From contig QHXL01000005.1 in assembly GCA_003222935.1 (NCBI GenBank), positions 1 to 5,219 on the forward strand: a stretch of DNA of 5,219 nt. The letters are read 5' to 3'. Every line of letters begins with the position of its first letter. Position 1 is the first letter of the stretch. This DNA is from Acidobacteriota bacterium. GTDB taxonomy: Bacteria; Acidobacteriota; Blastocatellia; Pyrinomonadales; Pyrinomonadaceae. The translations under genes and the position numbers were made by a program. The notes under the pieces were generated by a model, which searched no databases, was not told the DNA's origin, and saw nothing but the letters and a program-made list of their open reading frames with translations. Below are positions 1-5,219 of this stretch, in pieces.

Positions 1-1695
1 CGATGATTTATCACGCAGTGCGATACGAAATTGATAAGCACCGGGCTCCTTTATGGGAATCGTGGTGTTGTAAGTCAGACCATTCTTCATGCCACGTTCG
101 AAGTTCTCTTTCTTAATTCGAATGGTTTGAATATAGCTAAATTGATCTATCACCTGACCGTTATCACCAAAGGTTAACGCCATGAGCTCAAGTTCAGCCT
201 TATGCATGCCATCGGGCTCCTCGGTAAAGTCGATGTCTTTAGCATTCACATGCAGAAACGACAACATTGCATTTCCGACGTTAAGATCATTTACATAGAG
301 CGAGGTCAACTTGAGCTGAATAGCAGAAGCACCAAAAGGAGAAACCAATGCGGAGACCATCTGCGTTTGTGTCGATTCCGCAACTGTTGCTATCTGTTCG
401 TTGCTAACGCCATAAAATCCGTTTCGCATCCGCACCTTGTACTTTCCAGGGCGCTTGATTTTCAGTGATAGGTCATGGAATTTGATCCGTCCATTGGATT
501 GGTCGAATGTCGAATCGTCCGGTCGATACCCAATAAGATAGTAACCTTCCTGGTCTGCGACGATGCGTCCGACGCTCAGGCTCAAGTCGTTGCTATTCTT
601 AAAAGCCAGACCTCCTGTGCGGTTCGCGAGATAATCCAATCCATCTTGAGAGTCAAAGACCTCCTTTCGTTTGGTCCTCAAAAACAATTCGAGCTCAGCA
701 CCTCCCATACCATCGACCGGTTCAGCAGCGTTTATGCCAAGCGGCTGCAAACCCATTGCATGAACTGTGTAAATAACCACAGCTGCGCGATTCGCAAGGT
801 CAGTCATTCGTTGTAACGCAGCCCGTATCCGCGAATCGTTCGTATTGAACATCTGGAACCCATCAGAAAAGAGAACTATCGATTTCCGACCTGGTAATGG
901 CCTCAACCCTCGTATGACGTAGTTGAGAGCACCCAGAGTCCCGACTGTATAAATCTCTTCACTAAATTGTTCGAAATTGACGCGAGCAGAGTCCTTCATT
1001 TCAGCGTCTGGACCTTTGGTCCTGTCATCCCCAAAGCGCGAAAACGAAGGGGTAATCGCTCGACTCTTAGGATTCCATTTCACTCTTTCAATAGCGGCAT
1101 AAAGCTGGCGCTTGTCGTTGGTGAACTGTTGTAGAGCTCCGATTCCACTACCAGAGCGAATAATTGCGACTAAGTCATTGGGACCCATTTGTTCATCGAC
1201 AAACTTCTTCAAGCTCCGCCTGACATAAGTAGAACTGTCGAACGACAACCCGAGATCATCGACAACCAGGGCCATCGTGCGTCGCGTCTGCTCTGGTCTC
1301 AATGGAACCGATGGTACGGGTACGTTGCTTTTTGTTGACTTGGATTCGCTAGTTGATTCCAACCTTTTCGGCGCAACCGAAATGTAAGAGAGGTTTGTGA
1401 TGTTTCTGGCTTTTCCGTCTTCCAACATCTCAACTTCGTCCGCACGTAAATCTGTAACCGGCTGGCCTTTTTCATCGCTCACAATCGCATCGACCTGAAC
1501 CAGATTAGTTCTGATTTTGACGATATCCAGGTCGTCGTCGCGTTTTGGCTGAGACGTCTGAGGTGGTTTTTGCGTGGCAGGCCTTGGTCGAGATGGCGCT
1601 TGGGGTATTGGCGGAGGCCAGGGTGCCGGTTGTTGGGCCACCGTGATCATCGCGAACTGGAAGCAAAGAAGAATGCCGGCGAGTGATCTTCGCAT
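1..1695 (-). CDS. Secreted VWA-domain protein, Acidobacterial VWFA-related family (copy A, 3' end outside window)
   Basis: The frame opens at an ATG at 1695 and stays open for 565 codons to the left edge, so the C-terminal part (roughly 165 residues, judged from copy B) is missing. Residues 1-20 form a signal peptide (MRRS, a hydrophobic stretch, then TVA before QQ). Residues 21-52 are a Pro-rich linker. Residues 58-105 are the N-terminal beta domain typical of the family (VDAIVSDEKGQPV, then MLEDGK). The VWA domain covers about 138-395: D147-x-G149-x-S151, T192 in FTNDKRQL and D278 in FSDG mark the metal site. Beta-rich sequence follows, including PGAYQFRIALRD near 551-562. The only Cys, C11, lies in the signal peptide. 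The start is supported by the signal peptide and by alignment with the start of copy B, although the ribosome site is weak (GGA 6 nt before ATG). The protein is expected to be periplasmic or surface-exposed and perhaps to bind proteins through the VWA fold; its ligand is unknown. It is the downstream partner of a tandem pair. Confidence 0.93.
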   Translation of the reverse strand, partial: MRRSLAGILLCFQFAMITVAQQPAPWPPPIPQAPSRPRPATQKPPQTSQPKRDDDLDIVKIRTNLVQVDAIVSDEKGQPVTDLRADEVEMLEDGKARNITNLSYISVAPKRLESTSESKSTKSNVPVPSVPLRPEQTRRTMALVVDDLGLSFDSSTYVRRSLKKFVDEQMGPNDLVAIIRSGSGIGALQQFTNDKRQLYAAIERVKWNPKSRAITPSFSRFGDDRTKGPDAEMKDSARVNFEQFSEEIYTVGTLGALNYVIRGLRPLPGRKSIVLFSDGFQMFNTNDSRIRAALQRMTDLANRAAVVIYTVHAMGLQPLGINAAEPVDGMGGAELELFLRTKRKEVFDSQDGLDYLANRTGGLAFKNSNDLSLSVGRIVADQEGYYLIGYRPDDSTFDQSNGRIKFHDLSLKIKRPGKYKVRMRNGFYGVSNEQIATVAESTQTQMVSALVSPFGASAIQLKLTSLYVNDLNVGNAMLSFLHVNAKDIDFTEEPDGMHKAELELMALTFGDNGQVIDQFSYIQTIRIKKENFERGMKNGLTYNTTIPIKEPGAYQFRIALRDKSS

Positions 1696-1718
1696 AGTTG
1701 TTCCAAGTTTTGTGCGGT

Positions 1719-1732
1719 CGTTAGGGAGAGAA
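1719..1732 (-). promoter_or_regulatory. Leader motif shared by both VWA genes (copy A site)
   Basis: The plus-strand string cgttagggagagaa occurs here, ending 23 nt before the ATG of copy A, and again at 4043-4056, 25 nt before the ATG of copy B. In transcript sense it reads TTCTCTCCCTAACG. The flanks have diverged much more than this block. It may be a relic of the duplicated leader, an mRNA control element or a protein site; the function is unknown. Confidence 0.4.
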
Positions 1733-1762
1733 ATTACCAACAGCTTCCGAAGTCTCGCTCGT

Positions 1763-1774
1763 TGGCAGCTGCCA
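1763..1774. promoter_or_regulatory. 12-bp perfect palindrome, possible operator
   Basis: TGGCAGCTGCCA is perfectly self-complementary without a loop and lies 67 bp upstream of the copy A start. A palindrome without a spacer cannot form a good RNA hairpin, so a dimeric DNA-binding protein site is more plausible than a terminator. It is not found in the leader of copy B. It could also be chance. Confidence 0.25.
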
Positions 1775-1806
1775 TCAGATTTAGAAACAAAGTTCGAAGA
1801 CCCGTC

Positions 1807-4017
1807 TTACTTTACTACCTCAAAATCTAACCACTGTGTTGCAATTCGCGGTTTCTCTTTCGCCAGATCGGTGACGATCACCTGAATCACATATTCGCCT
1901 GGAGGCATTTTGTTCCCGAGTTGAATCCCGCCGTTTACTGTCAAACGCTTCATATCTTTTTCGTCCATGAGTTCGTATGGAAGCTCATTGCCCACAAAGA
2001 ACTGCTCGCCGTTGCGAAAGATTCGAACCTGGGTTTTCAGCTTCGGCTTGCCAGTGAGCTTATCAAGTTGCGCATTGTAGATCGTGAAGCCGTAGGCCAT
2101 GGCCATGCCCGACTGAAACTGACGGACCGCTGAACTTGCGTTTGGCAGATTTTCCACCTGGACGTTGTCTGCTTTTTCTAAAGGGGCAGAAGTCAGGCCT
2201 TTTAGATAGGCTTCCACTGTCATTCCCCTCATCACAATGCCCGACAACGTTAGCCTGTTCTTCTTGATGTTGGGCACTTCGATGAACTGACTAGCAGAAC
2301 CTACTTTGCCCGTCGATTGGTCCCGCAATGCCGTTCGAAACTGATAGGCACCTGGTTTTTTTACCGGGATCGTCACCGTGTAGGTAAACCCGTTTTTCAT
2401 TAGTCGACTAAAGTTCTCTTCCTTAATCTGAATGGTTTGTGTGTAGCTGAATTGATCGATCACCTGACCATTGTCCCCAAACGTTAAGGCCATGATATCG
2501 AATACCGCCTTGTGCATTCCGTCCGGTTGCACTGTGAACTCGAGATCTTTGGCATTTACGTGGAGAAAGGAATGCATCGCCGAACCTATCCTGGCGTCGT
2601 TGACGAAGAGAGATGTCAACCTGAGTTGGACCCCTGTAGCACCAAAAGGCGAAGTGATAGCGTTGACGATTTGTTGCTGGGGAGTTTGCGCGACAGTTGT
2701 CAGAGCTTCTTCGGTGACTCCGTAAAATCCACTTCGCATGCGCACGTTGTACTTGCCCGGCCGCTTAATCTTCAGGGATATCTGATGAAACTTCACGCGG
2801 CCGTTTATATGCTCGAAAGTGGAGTCGTCCGGACGATAACCGATGAGATAGAAGCCTTCCTGGTCAACCATGACCTTCTTAATGCTGCCGGCCAAATCAT
2901 TAGTGTTCTTAAAGGCTAATCCACCGGTGCGCTGCGCCAGGTAACTTAACCCATCCTGCGAGTCGAAAAAAACGCGGCGACGGTCAGTCAGGCTCTCTTC
3001 GACTTGTTGAGCGGACATGCCTGAAGTGTCGTCGGCAGCAGTGATACTAAGAGTCTGCAAACCCGCAGCATGCATCGTATAGATAACTACCGATGCGCGA
3101 TTGGCCAAATCAGTCAAACGACGGAGAGCCGACAAAACTCGGGAGCTTCCAAAAGCGTCATCCGTCCTGGTCATTTGAAAACCGTCCGAAAGGAGAATTA
3201 CTGATTTGCGACCAGGCAAGTCCTTCAACCCCCGGACTATGTAGTTCAGAGCGCCCAACGTTCCAACCGCATAGATATCTTCGCGAAACTCATTTAACTC
3301 CTCTTGCCTATTACGGCCTTCATCATTCGGCGTCGCAGGACTGGACTCATTGGTAATCGGACCGAAAGAAGAAACCTCACTTCGACCGACCGGATTCCAC
3401 CTCACCTTTTCAACAGCTGCATACAATTGACGCTTGTCCGACGTGAACGATTGCAGCGCGCCAATACCACCTCCCGTGCGAATGATGGCGACGAGATCGC
3501 CCGGCTGCATTTGTTGTCCGATAAACTTCTTCAAGCTCTCCCGGACGTGATGAGTACTTTCAAACGACAGTCCCAGATCGTCAACTACCAGAGCAATTGT
3601 GCGACGCACTTGATCGGGTCGGAGGTTGATCGGTGGTCCTGCAGTTATCGGCGATGAAGAGTTCCCGGGTTCGGGTTGAGGGTCGACTGCTTTTGGCGCC
3701 AACGAGATATAGGCGAAGTTAGTGAGATACTGAGGCTTTCCATCCTCGAGCATTTCGATCTCATCCGGCTTGAGGTCAGTCACACGCTTACCGTTCTTGT
3801 CGGTGACGATGGCATCGATCTGGACCAGGTTAGTCGTAATCTTAACGACGTCTAGATCGTCATTGGGATTGGGCAGCTGCGATTGATTGGGTTTCTGGGT
3901 CTCCGGTTTCGTTTCTGTTGAGCGTGGTGGCGGTGGCGGCGAGGGCAGCGGTTGTTGGGCCAAGCCCGTGGACCAAACCAGCACACTAAGTATCAGGGCA
4001 GTGAGCGATCGTCCCAT
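1807..4017 (-). CDS. Secreted VWA-domain protein, Acidobacterial VWFA-related family (copy B, complete)
   Basis: This 736-residue protein starts at an ATG with a clear ribosome site (AGGAGA, 7 nt spacer) and ends in TAA. Residues 1-20 are a signal peptide ending GLA before QQ. Residues 21-52 are Pro-rich, with a run of six prolines at 26-31 except for none interrupted by other residues. Residues 57-104 are the family's N-terminal beta domain (IDAIVTDKNGKRVTDL, MLEDGK). The VWA domain spans about 138-395, with D147-x-G149-x-S151, T192 (FTSDKRQL) and D278 (LLSDG) as the metal-site positions; G149 replaces the first Ser of the classic DxSxS. The segment 430-736 is beta-rich and carries blocks typical of this family (PGAYQFRTALRD, GSASQFIEVP, PPGEYVIQVIVTD, TQWLDFEV). 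The protein has no Cys and no later membrane helix that I can see, which fits a soluble exported protein. A role in protein-protein contact outside the membrane is inferred; the ligand is unknown. It lies 65 bp after bshA and 111 bp before its paralogue. Confidence 0.96.
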   Translation of the reverse strand: MGRSLTALILSVLVWSTGLAQQPLPSPPPPPRSTETKPETQKPNQSQLPNPNDDLDVVKITTNLVQIDAIVTDKNGKRVTDLKPDEIEMLEDGKPQYLTNFAYISLAPKAVDPQPEPGNSSSPITAGPPINLRPDQVRRTIALVVDDLGLSFESTHHVRESLKKFIGQQMQPGDLVAIIRTGGGIGALQSFTSDKRQLYAAVEKVRWNPVGRSEVSSFGPITNESSPATPNDEGRNRQEELNEFREDIYAVGTLGALNYIVRGLKDLPGRKSVILLSDGFQMTRTDDAFGSSRVLSALRRLTDLANRASVVIYTMHAAGLQTLSITAADDTSGMSAQQVEESLTDRRRVFFDSQDGLSYLAQRTGGLAFKNTNDLAGSIKKVMVDQEGFYLIGYRPDDSTFEHINGRVKFHQISLKIKRPGKYNVRMRSGFYGVTEEALTTVAQTPQQQIVNAITSPFGATGVQLRLTSLFVNDARIGSAMHSFLHVNAKDLEFTVQPDGMHKAVFDIMALTFGDNGQVIDQFSYTQTIQIKEENFSRLMKNGFTYTVTIPVKKPGAYQFRTALRDQSTGKVGSASQFIEVPNIKKNRLTLSGIVMRGMTVEAYLKGLTSAPLEKADNVQVENLPNASSAVRQFQSGMAMAYGFTIYNAQLDKLTGKPKLKTQVRIFRNGEQFFVGNELPYELMDEKDMKRLTVNGGIQLGNKMPPGEYVIQVIVTDLAKEKPRIATQWLDFEVVK

Positions 4018-4024
4018 ACGCAGT

Positions 4025-4030
4025 TCTCCT
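4025..4030 (-). promoter_or_regulatory. Ribosome binding site of VWA copy B
   Basis: AGGAGA in transcript sense lies 7 nt before the ATG at 4017, the usual spacing. It confirms this start, which also gives a sound signal peptide. Copy A lacks an equally good site. Confidence 0.8.
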
Positions 4031-4042
4031 GTTAGTGTACGC

Positions 4043-4056
4043 CGTTAGGGAGAGAA
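4043..4056 (-). promoter_or_regulatory. Leader motif shared by both VWA genes (copy B site)
   Basis: This is the second occurrence of cgttagggagagaa (plus strand), 25 nt before the copy B start. Part of it (4051-4056) also belongs to the upstream arm of the possible hairpin over the ribosome site, so its conservation could reflect RNA folding here, though not in copy A. Confidence 0.4.
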
Positions 4057-4082
4057 CTTTAATCACTATCAGAGGTTCGTGA

Positions 4083-5216
4083 TTAGTTTGACGACTTAGC
4101 TAGAACCTTTTCGTAAAACTCGATGTACTGGGGAATTACCACGTCAGTACGATACCGGCTGAGTGCGGATTCGCGCGCGCTTTGGCCCATCTTACGTCGT
4201 AGTTGTTCGTTCGCCAATAATCGTGCAGCGTCTTCAGCCATCTTATCCAGATCACCCACTGCGCTCAAAAACCCGGTCTCGCCGTCTGTCACAACTTCCG
4301 GGATACCGCCAACACGTGAGGCGATAACCGGAACCTCGCACGCCAGTGCTTCCAATGCTGCGAGACCAAACGATTCTTGTACCGAGGGCAGAAGCAATAC
4401 GTCAGAAACGGACAGGTAATCCGCAATTCGCGGCTGCTTACCTACAAACGAACATTGTTCATATATTCCGAGGCAGCGAGCTCGATGCTCAGCATTTCTT
4501 CGCTCGCTACCGTCGCCAACCATTACAAGTCGGGCGGCAATTCCCTTCTTGAGTACTCGCGCAAAAATCTCCACACAATCTACGGGACGCTTAACCGGTC
4601 GAAAATTTGAGACGTGGGCCAGTAACGGCTCACCATGCGGCGCCAGGGACTCCTTCAGTGACGCGACTGGTTGACGTTGATAGTCTGTTTGACAGACGAA
4701 GTTTGGAATGACTGTTATGTCGTCGAAGTGAAATGTTTCCCGGGTTGCTTCTTTTAGATAATGCGAAATAGCCGTGACTCCATCCGACTGTTCAATACCA
4801 TAACGAGTAATCGGTAGATACGAACGATCGGCGCCGACGAGTGTTATGTCAGTTCCGTGAAGGGTGGTCACTACGGGAAGACGTCGTTTGGGCTTGAGCG
4901 ACTCACGAGCAAGTATGGCACTTATCGAATGAGGGATTGCGTAATGCACGTGAAGCAGATCGAGGTTCTCTTCTTCAGCGACAGTTGCCATCTTTGTCGC
5001 GAGCGCCAATGTATACGGCTGATGCTCGAAGAGGGGATACGACATCATCTCCACTTCGTGGAACTGCACGCGTTCATTAAGTTCTGTTAGACGGGTTGGT
5101 AACGCGGAGGCGATAAAGTGAACTGTGTGCCCACGGGCGGCGAGTTCTTTTCCGAGTTCAGAACCAACAATGCCACTTCCGCCGTAAGTCGGATAGACGG
5201 TGATGCCGATGTTCAT
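4083..5216 (-). CDS. bshA: N-acetyl-alpha-D-glucosaminyl L-malate synthase BshA
   Basis: BshA transfers GlcNAc from UDP-GlcNAc to L-malate in the cytoplasm, the first step of bacillithiol synthesis. At 377 residues it matches the usual family length and is a GT-B fold, GT4 family enzyme. The N-terminal half shows the glycine loop GGSG (12-15) within YPTYGGSG, the block FHEVEM (52-57), [11 protein letters not shown] (87-97) and TTLHGTD (117-123), all characteristic of BshA and not of general GT4 enzymes. The C-terminal nucleotide-binding half shows SNFRPVKR (203-210), whose basic residues should hold the UDP phosphates, VGDG (233-236), and the EX7E motif E281-E289 in ESFGLAALE, followed by GGIPEV (303-308). 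The ATG at 5216 begins at [10 protein letters not shown], the usual family N-terminus, but only three bases lie upstream so the ribosome site cannot be seen. bshB and bshC are not in the window. A different GT4 specificity is the main alternative, judged unlikely. Confidence 0.93.
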   Translation of the reverse strand: MNIGITVYPTYGGSGIVGSELGKELAARGHTVHFIASALPTRLTELNERVQFHEVEMMSYPLFEHQPYTLALATKMATVAEEENLDLLHVHYAIPHSISAILARESLKPKRRLPVVTTLHGTDITLVGADRSYLPITRYGIEQSDGVTAISHYLKEATRETFHFDDITVIPNFVCQTDYQRQPVASLKESLAPHGEPLLAHVSNFRPVKRPVDCVEIFARVLKKGIAARLVMVGDGSERRNAEHRARCLGIYEQCSFVGKQPRIADYLSVSDVLLLPSVQESFGLAALEALACEVPVIASRVGGIPEVVTDGETGFLSAVGDLDKMAEDAARLLANEQLRRKMGQSARESALSRYRTDVVIPQYIEFYEKVLAKSSN

Positions 5217-5219
5217 AGA

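Larger units (their letters stand above)
1..1732. repeat. Diverged tandem gene duplication, left unit
   Basis: This stretch aligns collinearly with 2311-4056. In the first 60 aligned bases (1-60 against 2311-2370) I count 42 identical, without gaps. Over 78 residues of the VWA core, from LRPEQ to KWNP, 58 are identical to copy B. Over the whole visible frame the net length difference is only four codons (565 against 569). The level of divergence points to an old duplication under selection, not a recent or recombination-driven one. Confidence 0.9.
1696..1806 (-). other. Intergenic spacer between the two VWA genes
   Basis: This 111-bp gap separates the stop of copy B from the start of copy A. 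It holds a 12-bp perfect palindrome (1763-1774), a 14-bp motif shared with the leader of copy B (1719-1732), and only a weak Shine-Dalgarno-like GGA (1702-1704). I see no hairpin followed by a T-run, so no intrinsic terminator is supported. No convincing -35/-10 pair was found either. Read-through from copy B into copy A is therefore plausible, but a separate promoter cannot be excluded. Confidence 0.6.
2311..4056. repeat. Diverged tandem gene duplication, right unit
   Basis: This is the counterpart of 1-1732. It covers codons 1-569 of copy B plus its leader as far as the shared 14-bp motif. The part of copy B at 1807-2310 should have its counterpart beyond the left edge. No target-site duplication, inverted terminal repeat or transposase accompanies the units, so a mobile element is not indicated. 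Confidence 0.85.
4022..4058 (-). promoter_or_regulatory. Possible hairpin covering the copy B ribosome site
   Basis: In transcript sense AGUUCUCU (complement of 4051-4058) can pair with GGAGAACU (complement of 4022-4029), giving seven Watson-Crick pairs and one U-G pair around a 21-nt loop. The downstream arm contains most of the Shine-Dalgarno sequence. The fold would make translation of copy B depend on opening the stem. The stem is short and the loop long, so stability is uncertain. The leader of copy A has no equivalent. Confidence 0.3.
4018..4082 (-). other. Intergenic spacer between bshA and VWA copy B
   Basis: This 65-bp gap contains the ribosome site, the shared 14-bp motif and the possible hairpin. 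No stem followed by a T-run is present after bshA, so no intrinsic terminator is supported. The best -10-like hexamer (GATAGT in transcript sense, near 4068-4073) has no good -35 partner. Co-transcription of bshA and the VWA genes is possible but not shown. Confidence 0.55.

Noticed and set aside
202..816. Two plus-strand open frames opposite copy A
   Set aside because: They lie wholly antisense to the well-supported VWA gene, lack recognisable domains, and the frame at 2512-2919 opposite copy B resembles the 202-468 one only because the sense genes are paralogous.
1744..1752. Small inverted repeat CTTCCGAAG in the spacer as a terminator stem
   Set aside because: The arms are four bases with a single-base centre and there is no T-run after it in transcript direction, so it cannot act as an intrinsic terminator.
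1574..1885. Plus-strand frame spanning the spacer between the VWA genes
   Set aside because: Most of it is antisense to the signal-peptide and linker region of copy A and the end of copy B. Its composition looks like an antisense reading and no ribosome site or domain supports it.
1..4056. Composite mobile element bounded by the repeated VWA units
   Set aside because: The repeats are homologous coding genes in direct orientation with diverged sequence. There is no transposase, terminal inverted repeat or target duplication.
4060..4082. Promoter immediately after bshA
   Set aside because: The GATAGT hexamer matches TATAAT at four of six positions but no reasonable -35 box lies at 16-18 bp, so the call is not supported.
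4123..5090. Several plus-strand frames opposite bshA
   Set aside because: All are contained within the coding sequence of a clear BshA on the other strand and show no family motifs.

Overview
The window carries three co-directional genes, all on the minus strand, and almost no free space. Read in the direction of transcription they are: a complete bacillithiol-type glycosyltransferase gene (bshA, 5216 to 4083), a complete gene for a secreted von Willebrand factor A (VWA) domain protein of 736 residues (4017 to 1807), and a second VWA gene (1695 to 1) that is a paralogue of the first and runs off the left edge after 565 codons. The gaps are 65 bp and 111 bp. No RNA gene, insertion sequence, CRISPR array or plus-strand gene could be supported. 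The plus-strand open frames are antisense shadows of these three genes.

The likely host is a member of the Acidobacteriota. The two VWA proteins have the architecture of the 'VWFA-related Acidobacterial domain' family (TIGR03436 type), which is expanded in that phylum, and bacillithiol-type BshA enzymes occur there as well. Base composition looks close to balanced. I cannot fix the class; Blastocatellia or a relative is only a guess.

Layout. (1) 4083-5216: BshA, expected to make GlcNAc-malate in the cytoplasm as the first step of bacillithiol synthesis; bshB and bshC are not in the window. (2) 4018-4082: a short leader holding a good Shine-Dalgarno site for the next gene, which can fold into a hairpin that would hide it. 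(3) 1807-4017: VWA protein copy B, with signal peptide, Pro-rich linker, N-terminal beta domain, VWA domain and long beta-rich C-terminal region. (4) 1696-1806: a spacer with a 12-bp perfect palindrome and a 14-bp motif also present upstream of copy B. (5) 1-1695: VWA protein copy A, about three quarters identical to copy B over the VWA core.

The two VWA genes are a tandem duplication that has diverged but stayed collinear and intact; both probably act outside the cytoplasmic membrane. A functional link between bshA and the VWA pair is not shown by the sequence beyond shared direction and short spacing. I see no strong evidence of a wholly new system. The most interesting points are the tandem VWA pair, its retained upstream motif and the possible translation-controlling hairpin.
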